Source: Linepithema humile
Taxonomy: Eukaryota; Arthropoda; Insecta; Hymenoptera; Formicidae
Assembly (NCBI RefSeq): GCF_040581485.1
Contig: NC_090131.1
Coordinates: 15,705,501 to 15,769,500 of the forward strand
DNA length: 64,000 nt
Reading direction: 5' to 3'
Below, in pieces: positions 11,478-22,555 of the stretch. Position 1 is the first letter of the stretch. Every line of letters begins with the position of its first letter. The notes under the pieces are model-generated. The model saw nothing but the letters and a program-made list of their open reading frames with translations. It searched no databases and had not been told where the DNA came from. The position numbers and the translations under genes are program-made.

Positions 11478-12620
11478 TGTATAAAAACTTGAGCTAGTGC
11501 GCTTAATGACCATTAGAAAAAAGGGTGAGAAATCCAGAATGGAATTATACCGAATGATCTGATAACTCGTCGAAGCAAAAGAAAACCATTCATATACTAT
11601 AATCAAGATAATTATTATTTTAAGATTGAGTTGACAAAATTACAAATGCACAGATTAGCATATATCATAAATTACAATGCAAAACATAAAAAAGATAACG
11701 CATGGTATTAAACAATCAAAGACAATGAAAATCTTGTTATTGTTTTAAAGAGAGTATAATATTATAGATACTTTATGGCGTCATGGCAAAACTAGCATTT
11801 GAATGCGTAACAATTGTAATATAACTAAGTAGGAGAACGAAAGTGCCTGCAATCGGCTATTATTTATAATCAGTTATGTATCAAAATTAAGAAATTAACG
11901 GAAATAATAAAGTTTCGAGCGGCTCACCAATGTCGTACACCAAAAATATTTGATTATATTAATACTTCCAATTTATTCGTTTCTTCTTCTTTAGATTTCA
12001 CCTGTCGGAATATTATGTTAGGTTATGAGTATTCCTCTGTGTTTTATGACCTGAAAGGAAAAGAAACAAAACATGGCCTTTCGGCAGAATGATTAAACAA
12101 AAGCCGCTTTGTGTCGTAAGCGTGATGAAATCGCACAATGCCACGTTGGCCTTGACCGATAATACAATGCCACTTTGGCTGGACGATAGTTCAATGCCAC
12201 TTTGGCCTTGACCAATAATACAATGCCACTTTGGCTGGACGATAGTCTAATGCCACTTTGGCCTTGACCACGCGGTGACTCGATATATGTCTCGGACCGT
12301 CCCGATGTTTGTTGAGAAACAACGGGATGGAATCTGGGCTCAAGTCCGAGAAATAGGTTCCCACGCCATTAAGGACTTTCTGTCGAGATCACCTTGATAA
12401 TTTTGCCCGTTTTTCGTACCGAGGACACGTTGCCCTTTTACGCAGAGATCTCAGACGCACGCACACAAAATAAAAGAATGAACAACTGCCTTTTCTTTTT
12501 TTTTTCTAAGCGAGACATCGGACGCTCGCTCACGCCGGTGCCACTCGCTGTCGCACACACCGCCGCAGTACCGAGCGCCGCTCGCTCGAGCGCCGCCTAC
12601 ATCCTTTTCTATTTCTAACA
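11478..12620 (-). repeat. BEL-1 3' LTR
   Basis: 1143-bp LTR. A short tandem array at about 12136-12270 alternates two units built on AATGCCACTTTGGCC and AATGCCACTTTGGCTGG. The GC-rich end next to the internal region (12520-12600) contains clustered CGCTCG motifs. Against the 5' LTR I found only one small indel (gcaaaacata versus gcaaacaatata). Confidence 0.9.
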
Positions 12621-12661
12621 TTCCACCCGCCTTCGTAAACCTGGTTGACGAACGAAGAAGG

Positions 12662-15600
12662 CTAATCCTTATCAGTTGGAAGTAGGCAGAGTTTCGTAAT
12701 TGGTCTCTTCATCTCGGAGGTTTGTGTCTTGACTGTAACTACTCTCACTAATCCGTCCGAGCCAGGGTGAATCTTGACGACCCGTCCCATAGGCCACTTT
12801 GCAGGTGGGTATCTCTCATCTACGACCAGCACCATTGACCCTTCAGTGATGGAGCGAGTAGCCTGATTCCACTTATAAATGGAGTGATAACGTTGGAGGT
12901 ACTCAGTGGACCATCGTGTCCATAATGAGTCAAGCATCTTTCTAAGGAGTTGCCATCTTGATAGGCGAGAGGTTTTTTCGTTGTCAAGAGATGGTTCAGG
13001 GATCACGGTAGGTGCGCAACCCATCAAAAAATGGCCAGGTGTCAGGACTGTTAGATCGTCCGGATCGTCTGTCAACGCACTCAATGGCCTGGAGTTTAGG
13101 ATCGCTTCGACTTGTATTAAAAGGGTATTCATTTCCTCATACGTGAGTAGGGTGTTTCCAACTACCCTTTTTAGATGGTACTTCATAGATTTGACTCCCG
13201 CTTCCCATTTGCCTCCAAAATGAGGAGCTGATGGAGGGTTAAATTTCCAGAGTGTTCCGTCCTTTGATAATAACGTTGCCAAATTTTGTGCTTCCTTGGA
13301 CGCTGAGGAAAAGAGTCGTTGAAGTTCTGCGTTTGCTCCCTTGAGATTGGTGCCGCAATCACTGGTAAGAGTGGCGCAGACTCCCCTTCTACTTGTGAAG
13401 CGCTTGTACGCCGCTATGAAAGCGTCAGCTGTATAGTCAGTGACTAACTCCAAATGCACCGCTGAGGTAGAGAAGCATACGAAAAGAGCTACGTAGGCCT
13501 TGTATGTACGAGCGTTCTTTGCCCTCCATGTCTTAATGATGACGGGGCCTGCATAGTCCACTCCCGAGTGTAGAAACGGTCGTGATGGTGTGACTCGCTC
13601 AGGAGGCAATTGCCCCATCAGCTGTTGCGCCCTTTTTTGTCTGAATCTGGCACAGATGACGCATTTGATGATGTGACGTCTTACTGAGGCTCGACCTCCG
13701 ATAATCCAGAATTCCTCTCTAATAAAGGACGTTGTAAGCTGAGTTCCTCCGTGAAATGATCGAAGGTGGGATTCGGCTATCACAAGAGATGAGAGCCTTG
13801 AGTTCCGTGGTAGTATTGCAGGATGCTTGGCATTATCAGACAAGTTTGATGAGCGAAGACGTCCTCCGACCCGAAGTATTCCAACGGCATCAATATAAGG
13901 TGTGAGCCGAATTAGAGAGTTGGATTTGGGTAGCACCTTACCTTCAGACAGTAACTTCAATTCACGTTGGAATGTGGCACGCTGTACTTCTTTGATCCAA
14001 AACTGTTTAGCTAAATGGAGTTCCGTTGGGGATATCGGAGTATGAGTCGGCTTGTTAGGTAGTAGTTTAAACCTTGCTACCGCTCTCTGGCATATGACAG
14101 TAATACGCAACAGTCTGCTTAGGTCTGAATACCGATCTAAAAGGTCCCATGGCTGGGGTGATGCTACATGAGCATTATTGACCCTAATGGGTCGCTCTTC
14201 AAGCTGTTCTCCGGTAAAATTTCTCTCTGGAGCTGAAGGCCAAAAAGTTGATGACTGAGAGAGCCATGTCGGACCATGCCACCACATGGTCATGTGTGCA
14301 AGTTGAATGGGTGTCATTCCTCTAGTGGCAAGGTCGGCTGGATTCTCGTTGCCGGGAACAAAACTCCATTTTGCCTGAGGCAATGTATCCTGTATGAAGT
14401 ATGTTCGATTTTGTATAAACTCCTTCCAACGTGATGGACAACCTTTAATCCAAGTGAGCGTTATGGACGAATCTGTCCATAAATAGACCTTAATTTCTTT
14501 CCTGTTGAGCACTCGTAGTACTTGAGAGACCAGTTTTACCAACAGGACAGCTCCTGAGAGTTCTAAGCGAGGTATGGTTAGCTTTTTCAAAGGAGCTACT
14601 TTGGTTTTAGAACACACGAATTGAATTGCGACTTGTCCTTCTGAAGAGGTGGATCTGCTATAGACCACGGCGGCCATAGCGTCAGATGATGCGTCACAAA
14701 ACCCATGAATTTCTAACAGAGAAGACGCATCGGTACCAATCCATCTTGGAAACCTGAGTTTGTTTATATCTTGACAACTAGTGATGAATTTAGTCCACTT
14801 GCTATTTGCGATAGGTGGTAAAGGATCATCCCAGTCAATTTTCATTGACCACGTTTCTTGAATTAATATTTTCGCGGTTATGATGACGGGTGAGAGAAAT
14901 CCGAGTGGATCAAATATTCTTGCAGTTGTTGAGAGCATGATTCGTTTTGTGATGGTGTCCGTGGGGACCAGATCTAAATGAAAATAAAAGATATCCTTGC
15001 TTGGATCCCACATTGAACCAAGGGAATATATCATGAGATTGTCGTCAGTCTTAATTTTGTGAGAATCAAGGTGATTCTCAGGTGAAATTTCCTCCAAAAT
15101 GTTAGGATTATTACTAATCCACTTTCGTAATGGGAAACCGCCCGCCATGCAGAGCTGATTTACTTGTTTCACGCATTCTTTAGCCTCAGTGATTGAATCA
15201 GCGCCTCCGAATAGATCATCTACGTAGCGACCTTTGGTCATAGTGGATATGGCTTGAGGAAATCGTGTACCTTCATCTTCGGTGAGCTGTTGAATAGCTC
15301 GTAGCGCTTGGAAAGGTGCACAGACCAATCCGTAAGTAACAGTTGTAAGTTCAAAGGGAACTAATTGATGGTTCTGATCCTCCCAGATAATACGTTGATA
15401 TTTCCAATCATCAGGATGTACGTTAATCTGTCTGAACATTTTTTCAATGTCAGCCGAGAAGACGTAACGAAATTGTCTGAACCACAACAACACGTCGAAT
15501 ATATCCACTTGTAATTTCGCACCTGAATGTAAGATATCATTCAAGGAGTACCCTGATGTCGTTGATTTCGATCCGTTGAAGACAACTCGTAATTTGGTGG

Positions 15601-17890
15601 TGTTACTAGTCTCCTTCCAGACACCATGATGAGGTAGATAGTAGGCATGTGGGGGAACGTATGTCGAGTCCGATACTTGTCTCATGTGTCCTAGTTTCTG
15701 ATATTCCGTCAAAAATTCGACGTATGCTTGTGCATACTTAAGATCTGTAGCACAACGTCGAAGTAACCTGTTACAGAGAAGGTTAGCCCTCTGTCTAGAG
15801 TCACCTAGCTTCTCGACTGAGTTCTTGAATGGTAGTCTAACGATGTATCTTCCAGTGGAGTTTCGAGAATGTGTGGTTTTAAAATGTGTCTCACACTCTT
15901 GTTCCTCAGGTGTCAATGATGAACGATGTATTGCTGGAACGGACTCTAGCTCCCAAAATCTTTGCAAGATTATACAAAGATTTTTATCCGGAGAAACATG
16001 ATAGCTTGAAAAGGACGATTGAGAGAGACCTGTGCCTGTTGGGCCTGAAACGATCCAGCCTAATGTGGTAGATTGGGCTATAGGAGTGTTTGCCTGACCT
16101 CTAATGATTCCTTTATTTAGAATCTGAGCGTATACCTCTGCTCCCAGCAAAAGATCTATCGGACCTGGTGATGAGAAGTGAGGATCGGCCAACTGTAGTC
16201 CTTTTAGATGAGTCCATGAATCTTGATGACTTTCCATGGTAGGAATTGAGGAAGTGAGGCTGGGCAATATATGTGCGGAAATAGTAGTCTCAAAATTTGA
16301 GTCAAAGTGTGGCTTAATCCTGAAGTGAACGAGCCCTTTGGTCTTGTTAGAAGATTGAGCTCCAATTCCGACCAACGGAACCGAAGAGCGCTGGCGTGAT
16401 ATTTTAAGTCGTTGGACTAATCGTTCCGTTACCAATGAAACCTCAGAGCCTTGGTCTAACAATACCCTTGCTTTAGTAGTGTGTCCATCAAGACTTATGA
16501 TCCGAATTTGAGCCGTTGCTAACAGTGTTTGCGCTTGAAGCGATCCATGACAAATATTGGAATGTAAAACTCTCGCTTCCGTTGTTCGTTCAGTGCTATC
16601 TGATGACTTAGTAGGTTTTTCATCCTTATCTCCTGATACAGTTGCTTGCGAAGGATCATTGTGTATTGAGGTGTGATGCTTTTTGCCACATTTCCTACAT
16701 CGTCTAGTAGAAGGGCAGTTAGCGATTCGATGGGATCCTAAGCAGTTATAGCACAGTCGATATCTCGCAATTAAAGAGAGCTTTTGAGTTCGAGACTTGC
16801 TGGTAAATTCATTGCACATAGCAGTTTGATGTTTGCCGGTGCAGATGTTACATCCGAGAGTATTGTCTGATTTATTCTCCTTTTGCTTCCCTTGGAAATG
16901 AGTTTTAAGGCCTTGAGAATGTGAGTCAGATTTCCCAATTTTTGATTTCTCAAATGCTTGTAGTGTTCGTAGCCGGGTGATCAGGAATCCCATGAACTGA
17001 GTCCACGTGGGTGGATCCGTAGTATTTCCTAGATACTGTTCCCATGCCTTTATTGACTCGTTGTCAAGTTTCTGGGTGGCAATGAAGACTAAAAAATCGT
17101 CACAAGCCGAAACCGGTCTGCCCAAGAGTTCCAAAGAGCTGTAGACTTGCAATATATTAGTATACAATTGTTCCAGCTCACTTGCTGACTCTTTTATGAT
17201 CTTCTTCAAATTTAGAAATGCATGCAAAGCTGCATTGACCAGAAGACGCTTGTTCTCATAGAACGATGTCAGATTCTGCCATGCTTTCTCAAAGTTGTCT
17301 CCACTAATCGAAACATTCTTGAGATGACGAGCAGCAGATCCAACTAGACTCGTTTTCAAGTATTGCAATTTCTCGACTGCTGTAAGCGTGGGATGATTCA
17401 AGACCAGTGATTGAAATAAATCCTTGAAAGAGAGCCAGTCAGATGGTGTTCCGTTGAATTTCGGAATGTCTATCCGTGGTAATCTCGCTTGATAAGATAC
17501 CACTATAGGATTAGAAGATGTCGTGCATGACGATTGAGAGGGTGTACTCTCCTTGCCGATTATTTGATCAGATTCCAATAGAGATTGTAGTCTTCCACAG
17601 TTGGTTATGTAATTCTTCCGTGTTGTGGTGAACAAGTTGTCGGAGAAATAGATGTGCTCCCTTATTTGATTTTCTTCCTCTAATTTCAACTTTGTTATTG
17701 CAATATTTATCGCGTCATGTATCGTGGCAAATTTCTGCCAATCTTCCCTTAATACATTTAAACGTAGAAGTATTTCATGATATGAAGTGTGAGTTATGTC
17801 ATGTTCAATTAAATCATCATAAATATCGGATATTAACTTTGTCAACTCAATTTGCTGCTCTATACGAGCTTCGATGTGAGAAAGTCTCAT
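12662..17890 (-). CDS. BEL/Pao gag-pol polyprotein, intact
   Basis: Single 1742-codon frame starting about 50 nt inside the 5' LTR. Order of domains: Gag-like region (about 135-310, with LPRIDIPKFNGTPSDW); three zinc-knuckle-like clusters (CNIC at about 347, CYNC at about 380, CRKC at about 398); aspartic protease (LLDQGSEVS, 477-485); reverse transcriptase (first Asp in SADIEKM at 814, YVDD at 889-892); RNase H (HGFCDAS with Asp 1066, WTDSS with Asp 1140); and integrase (His 1375, His 1380, Cys 1410, Cys 1413 zinc site; catalytic Asp 1445, Asp 1511, Glu 1563). It lets the element copy itself through a cytoplasmic particle and insert the cDNA. No envelope frame. No stop or frameshift was seen. 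Confidence 0.93.
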   Translation of the reverse strand: MRLSHIEARIEQQIELTKLISDIYDDLIEHDITHTSYHEILLRLNVLREDWQKFATIHDAINIAITKLKLEEENQIREHIYFSDNLFTTTRKNYITNCGRLQSLLESDQIIGKESTPSQSSCTTSSNPIVVSYQARLPRIDIPKFNGTPSDWLSFKDLFQSLVLNHPTLTAVEKLQYLKTSLVGSAARHLKNVSISGDNFEKAWQNLTSFYENKRLLVNAALHAFLNLKKIIKESASELEQLYTNILQVYSSLELLGRPVSACDDFLVFIATQKLDNESIKAWEQYLGNTTDPPTWTQFMGFLITRLRTLQAFEKSKIGKSDSHSQGLKTHFQGKQKENKSDNTLGCNICTGKHQTAMCNEFTSKSRTQKLSLIARYRLCYNCLGSHRIANCPSTRRCRKCGKKHHTSIHNDPSQATVSGDKDEKPTKSSDSTERTTEARVLHSNICHGSLQAQTLLATAQIRIISLDGHTTKARVLLDQGSEVSLVTERLVQRLKISRQRSSVPLVGIGAQSSNKTKGLVHFRIKPHFDSNFETTISAHILPSLTSSIPTMESHQDSWTHLKGLQLADPHFSSPGPIDLLLGAEVYAQILNKGIIRGQANTPIAQSTTLGWIVSGPTGTGLSQSSFSSYHVSPDKNLCIILQRFWELESVPAIHRSSLTPEEQECETHFKTTHSRNSTGRYIVRLPFKNSVEKLGDSRQRANLLCNRLLRRCATDLKYAQAYVEFLTEYQKLGHMRQVSDSTYVPPHAYYLPHHGVWKETSNTTKLRVVFNGSKSTTSGYSLNDILHSGAKLQVDIFDVLLWFRQFRYVFSADIEKMFRQINVHPDDWKYQRIIWEDQNHQLVPFELTTVTYGLVCAPFQALRAIQQLTEDEGTRFPQAISTMTKGRYVDDLFGGADSITEAKECVKQVNQLCMAGGFPLRKWISNNPNILEEISPENHLDSHKIKTDDNLMIYSLGSMWDPSKDIFYFHLDLVPTDTITKRIMLSTTARIFDPLGFLSPVIITAKILIQETWSMKIDWDDPLPPIANSKWTKFITSCQDINKLRFPRWIGTDASSLLEIHGFCDASSDAMAAVVYSRSTSSEGQVAIQFVCSKTKVAPLKKLTIPRLELSGAVLLVKLVSQVLRVLNRKEIKVYLWTDSSITLTWIKGCPSRWKEFIQNRTYFIQDTLPQAKWSFVPGNENPADLATRGMTPIQLAHMTMWWHGPTWLSQSSTFWPSAPERNFTGEQLEERPIRVNNAHVASPQPWDLLDRYSDLSRLLRITVICQRAVARFKLLPNKPTHTPISPTELHLAKQFWIKEVQRATFQRELKLLSEGKVLPKSNSLIRLTPYIDAVGILRVGGRLRSSNLSDNAKHPAILPRNSRLSSLVIAESHLRSFHGGTQLTTSFIREEFWIIGGRASVRRHIIKCVICARFRQKRAQQLMGQLPPERVTPSRPFLHSGVDYAGPVIIKTWRAKNARTYKAYVALFVCFSTSAVHLELVTDYTADAFIAAYKRFTSRRGVCATLTSDCGTNLKGANAELQRLFSSASKEAQNLATLLSKDGTLWKFNPPSAPHFGGKWEAGVKSMKYHLKRVVGNTLLTYEEMNTLLIQVEAILNSRPLSALTDDPDDLTVLTPGHFLMGCAPTVIPEPSLDNEKTSRLSRWQLLRKMLDSLWTRWSTEYLQRYHSIYKWNQATRSITEGSMVLVVDERYPPAKWPMGRVVKIHPGSDGLVRVVTVKTQTSEMKRPITKLCLLPTDKD

Positions 17891-17922
17891 TTTTAAAAGC
17901 TATTTAATGTCGAATCAAAAGT

Positions 17923-17940
17923 ATCCGGCTCGAAGGACCA
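17923..17940 (-). other. BEL-1 primer binding site (tRNA-Tyr type)
   Basis: On the element's strand the site reads TGGTCCTTCGAGCCGGAT. This is the complement of the 3' end of an insect tRNA-Tyr (CCA plus the TCGAAGGA acceptor side). It lies 6 nt inside the 5' LTR. The same 18 bases serve BEL-2 at 44009. Confidence 0.75.
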
Positions 17941-17946
17941 AAAATA

Positions 17947-19091
17947 TGTATAAAAACTTGAGCTAGTGCGCTTAATGACCATTAGAAAAAAGGGTGAGAA
18001 ATCCAGAATGGAATTATACCGAATGATCTGATAACTCGTCGAAGCAAAAGAAAACCATTCATATACTATAATCAAGATAATTATTATTTTAAGATTGAGT
18101 TGACAAAATTACAAATGCACAGATTAGCATATATCATAAATTACAATGCAAACAATATAAAAAAGATAACGCATGGTATTAAACAATCAAAGACAATGAA
18201 AATCTTGTTATTGTTTTAAAGAGAGTATAATATTATAGATACTTTATGGCGTCATGGCAAAACTAGCATTTGAATGCGTAACAATTGTAATATAACTAAG
18301 TAGGAGAACGAAAGTGCCTGCAATCGGCTATTATTTATAATCAGTTATGTATCAAAATTAAGAAATTAACGGAAATAATAAAGTTTCGAGCGGCTCACCA
18401 ATGTCGTACACCAAAAATATTTGATTATATTAATACTTCCAATTTATTCGTTTCTTCTTCTTTAGATTTCACCTGTCGGAATATTATGTTAGGTTATGAG
18501 TATTCCTCTGTGTTTTATGACCTGAAAGGAAAAGAAACAAAACATGGCCTTTCGGCAGAATGATTAAACAAAAGCCGCTTTGTGTCGTAAGCGTGATGAA
18601 ATCGCACAATGCCACGTTGGCCTTGACCGATAATACAATGCCACTTTGGCTGGACGATAGTTCAATGCCACTTTGGCCTTGACCAATAATACAATGCCAC
18701 TTTGGCTGGACGATAGTCTAATGCCACTTTGGCCTTGACCACGCGGTGACTCGATATATGTCTCGGACCGTCCCGATGTTTGTTGAGAAACAACGGGATG
18801 GAATCTGGGCTCAAGTCCGAGAAATAGGTTCCCACGCCATTAAGGACTTTCTGTCGAGATCACCTTGATAATTTTGCCCGTTTTTCGTACCGAGGACACG
18901 TTGCCCTTTTACGCAGAGATCTCAGACGCACGCACACAAAATAAAAGAATGAACAACTGCCTTTTCTTTTTTTTTTCTAAGCGAGACATCGGACGCTCGC
19001 TCACGCCGGTGCCACTCGCTGTCGCACACACCGCCGCAGTACCGAGCGCCGCTCGCTCGAGCGCCGCCTACATCCTTTTCTATTTCTAACA
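17947..19091 (-). repeat. BEL-1 5' LTR
   Basis: 1145-bp partner of the LTR at 11478. It follows directly after the zinc-finger frame at 19097 and carries the same internal array (about 18606-18740). Transcription of the element should start within it and run toward lower coordinates; no clear TATA was picked out. Confidence 0.9.
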
Positions 19092-20359
19092 AACATGCAC
19101 ATATGTTCCTCAAACTGTTCCTTCTTGACATATACTTCTTTGCATTCGCAAACTGTACATTCTGCTCGAAAATTCCCAGCATCTGTATAACATTTTTGCA
19201 ACCAGGTGTTCTTTGGAGTTTGAAATGTCCAATGTATTTTGTCTTTATTTATTGTATTGTGATCTTCTGGATGTTTATCTGATATATGTGTTTCTAAATG
19301 TGTTATGTCAGCAATAATGTTCATACCTGCATCACAAATCGTACATTTCAAAAAATTTCCTTTTTCTTTTGCGTATTTAAATACCCAATCGTTAAATTGA
19401 TAAGATATACGTTCTTGTGGAGAATGATTTTTTGCGTGATTTTCCATTTGGTGATTCGACAGAAGTTGATTACATATAATACATTCTATTTTTTCTTCTA
19501 TTTGTTTCGTATACCTAAAATATGGCCAGTTATTGCCAAGTGCCGTCTTTTGAAACTCTTTGGTGTGGTAAATAAATACATGCTTCTTTACGTGTGTCTT
19601 AAGCGACATAGCACATACAAATTTGAGTTTGCAAAATCGACATTCTGCTTAAAAATTCACAGACTTTGTGTAACATTTATTCAAAAAGTAGTTGTTTTCA
19701 ATTAGATATTTCCACTCTTCTGTTAATTTTGTTTGCTCTGTTTTATGTACCTTTATGTGCGCTTTGAAGGCTTGAACGTTTATATGTAAAATAAATTTTA
19801 TGTTTTCATTTGCACACAGCTTACATTCAGCAGAAAAATCTCCAACTTGGTCTAAGTATTTCCAACATCAATCACTTCTTGTTTCTGTATCTTGTCCTTG
19901 TTTTACATGCTCAATTACGTGTTTGATTAAACTTTTGTCTGATAGAAATTCAGTTAAGGGCATACCACATAAAATACATATTATAGCTCTTTCTCTTGTT
20001 AGCATAAAATATTTCCACTTCAAGTCCTTCTTGTTAGCCTCTTCATGCTCATAAATATTTTGATGTCATCATGAATATTTCACTTACGTGATTCTTAAAT
20101 TTATTTTGAACATACACGTATCTAATAGTCTTTTGGCAAGATTGATTTCGACACCGTGCATAAAAATCTTTTTCTTTTGTAAAATATACCGCTATCCACT
20201 CTTTCGATTTAATTCGTTTTACCCAATTCATTGTGATCTGATCTGTATGAGAGAACGTATTCAACTGAACATGATGCGAGCCTTATTTCGTTGGAAAGTA
20301 CCTGATAGAAGAAGTCGAGGAGACAGTTTTTCTGTTTGAATGTAAATATTAACAGCATT

Positions 20360-20431
20360 GAAACCTACCTAATAGTTATCAAGAGAGGTGGTAGGATGTG
20401 ATTCGAAATATGTATAGTATGCAATTTTGAA

Positions 20432-20520
<89 letters not shown>

Positions 20521-20670
20521 TTTATTATATATTACCGATACAGGTGATTCACCAGGTGACGATATCAATCGCTTATCGGTTAGTCTATAATAGTATCAGT
20601 GGCGCATCGGATACGCAAAAAAAAAACAAAATAAAATAAAATTTTTTTTGTTCTTTAGAACTTTCCAACA
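20360..20670 (-). repeat. Copia 3' LTR with GA microsatellite
   Basis: The inner edge is clear: on the minus strand the purine tract CGAGGGAGGGCG is followed at 20670 by TGTTGGAAAG, the usual Copia LTR start. The outer edge (about 20360, ending TTTCA) is a guess, because no second LTR remains for comparison. A long GA run has expanded inside it. Confidence 0.5.
20431..20516. repeat. (GA)n microsatellite
   Basis: About 86 bp of almost pure GA with a single AAAG interruption near the start. It lies in the presumed Copia LTR. Frames through it (ER or SL repeats) are not genes. Confidence 0.95.
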
Positions 20671-20831
20671 CGCCCTCCCTCGAAAGTATTTTACATTTTT
20701 TTTTGTTTTTATCATGTATTGTTTAAACCTAACTTATTCATTAATTTCACATGTCGCGGTTTTGGTAAAGGCCTAGTTAAGATATCAGCCGTCATCTCAT
20801 CACTAAATATATGAGTTATTTTTACATATTT

Positions 20832-20833
<2 letters not shown>

Positions 20834-20908
<75 letters not shown>
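20834..20908. repeat. (TG/CA)n microsatellite inside Copia RNase H
   Basis: About 75 bp of pure TG on the plus strand. On the minus strand it is read as a long Thr-His run between IREILA and EKYVKITHIF, in frame on both sides, so it replaced or expanded a short stretch of the RNase H C-terminal region without closing the frame. Confidence 0.95.
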
Positions 20909-20909
<1 letters not shown>

Positions 20910-21838
20910 AAGTATTTCTCGTATAAAATAATGGCGTATATCTATATGTTTAGTAGATTGATGATTACAATTATTCTTTGACAAACTTATCGCACCGTTA
21001 TTATCGCATTTGATTTTTAACGTTTCTTTGGCAATTTCTGTAATTTCGTGCGAAAGATTTCTGAACCACACACAGCTTCCTGACGAGTAAAAGCAAGCGC
21101 AATATATTCTGCCTCTACTGTGGATAAAGCTATTGTGCGCTGTTTCTTGCTATGCCAAATAATGGCTCCTTCATTTAGTGAAATTTACAACTACTTATAG
21201 ATTTTCTGTTTATCGTTGCCCCAATCGGCATCACTATAGCCTACAATGTTACCGTCGCCATTACTACTATATTTAAGATAATAATTCGCAGCATTCTTTA
21301 GATATCGAAAAATTCGCTTTACAGCCGTCCAATGAATTTTTTCAGGATTTTTACAGAAGCTGCTAACCGCGTTTACTGATTGCGCTATGTCCGGTCGATT
21401 AATCTGACTTTAAAGTAAAGTGGTGAACCTATTGCCTCAAAGTACTGGGTTTTAAAGTCATCGTCGTCTGGTTCATCGTGCTCGTCGTTGCTTTCTGTTA
21501 GCTTGACGTTTGAATCGACTGGAGTTCCAATTGGCTTACAATCTTCCATTCCGAATTTCTTGAGTGTCCGTTTTATATAATTTTTTTGCGTGACTTTTAT
21601 TTCGTCTTTCGATTTGTTCTGATAAATTTCTAAACCAAGGAAATATTTTGTTTCTCCTAAGTCTTTTATTTCAAAAAATTAATTCAAGAATTTCTTCAAT
21701 TTTTTCTGTTCGCCACTGTAATTGCTTACAATTAAGATATTATCTATGAAAATTATAAAAAATTTAGGCGCCGCCTAGCGATTCCGTGGACATAGGTTCG
21801 CAAATATCCGAATGTATTAACTCTAAAGGCACGCGCGC

Positions 21839-22555
21839 TGTTACGTGCCGCAACCCTCCTTATCTTTACGACTTATAGTCTCGTCCATCTATTTCCTTCA
21901 GCCTAACAAATAAGCACTCAAATTAATAAACATGGATCTACTGCATTTCCGTTTCCCATGCGAAATATTTACTTTAATAAATTCTTAGTCTTATCTCTCC
22001 GCCTGAACTTTCTTAAACTTGCCGACAAAACATCTCAAGCCTATATAACGAAGGTCCAGCTCTTAAGTTCTCAGTTCTAGTCCACAGCTCTAACGAGCAA
22101 CTTATTAGCGGCTCAGAAATAAAGAATTTCCACGGAAAGTATTGTAGGAATGCGAATATATATATGTATGTGTAAATGTATTTGATGAGCGAATGGAAAG
22201 AGTGTAATAAATCTAAGCGTATGTTGAAAGTGTTTGAAGTGCGGTATGATTGTCGGCGCAATAATAAAGTAAGAACGGCATAGGGTAAAGAGTGCCTAAA
22301 CAAACAACAATGGCCGAAAAGGCGAAAATGCATGTTTGTGTCGCCTATAAAAGCGGGCTTCCAGAGAGCCAAATAAGAGAATTTTAGATTGACATTTGTA
22401 GAGTACAGATCGTGCGATACGAGAATTATATGTACGAGAGTTATTAAGCGAGAACGTTTGTTAATTTCTATATACGAATATTATAACTCTAATAAATCCC
22501 ACAGTATCCTGTTTTTTTTTTTAAATCTCATTACGTTGCATATCAGCACGTAACA
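21839..22555 (+). mobile_element. Solo LTR inside the Copia integrase
   Basis: 717 bp starting TGTTACGTGC and ending GCACGTAACA, flanked on both sides by GCGC (21835-21838 and 22556-22559). Removing it and one GCGC restores the Copia integrase frame. It has a TATA box (TATAAAAG, 22346) and AATAAA (22491) in plus orientation, as expected of an LTR. A 4-bp duplication suggests a Gypsy-type element. No internal region remains. Confidence 0.8.

Larger units (their letters stand above)
11478..19091 (-). mobile_element. BEL/Pao LTR retrotransposon, full length (BEL-1)
   Basis: 7.6-kb element flanked by AACAT on both sides (11473-11477 and 19092-19096), the 5-bp duplication typical of BEL/Pao. LTRs run 11478-12620 (3') and 17947-19091 (5'), begin TGT and end ACA on the coding strand, and differ by one small indel near the middle. 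A tRNA-Tyr-type primer site lies just inside the 5' LTR, and a purine-rich tract (GGCGGGTGGAA) lies just before the 3' LTR. One uninterrupted gag-pol frame lies between. All hallmarks of a very recent, possibly competent insertion. Confidence 0.95.
11076..20264 (-). pseudogene. Tandem BED-like zinc finger gene, split by a BEL element
   Basis: Host-type gene read from 20264 down to 19097, interrupted by the BEL element, and resumed at 11477-11076. The two halves join in frame across the 5-bp target duplication AACAT. It encodes a chain of BED-like fingers: an aromatic W/Y lead, CxxC, about 13-17 residues, then HxxxH or HxxxxH (for example CIICNQLLSNHQMENH at 19460-19500, and CTICEENINIDYDWDNLKDH in the 11.2-kb part). 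The 5' half also has a frameshift near 20060, an in-frame TGA at 19868-19870 and TAA at 19649-19651, so the gene was probably dead before or independently of the insertion. The longest clean piece upstream of the BEL starts at 19609. Its finger triplets resemble those of the plus-strand genes at 26.3 and 37.2 kb. Presumed role of the ancestor: DNA binding. Confidence 0.7.

Noticed and set aside
15886..16071. Plus-strand and alternate-frame ORFs within BEL-1 (also 12906, 16771, 17692)
   Set aside because: Shadows of the 1742-codon gag-pol frame.
19001..19091. Basic C-terminus (RNRKGCRRR...) of the finger frame
   Set aside because: Those codons are BEL-1 LTR sequence; the true continuation is at 11477.
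20365..20639. Frames of SL or ER repeats
   Set aside because: Translations of the GA microsatellite only.
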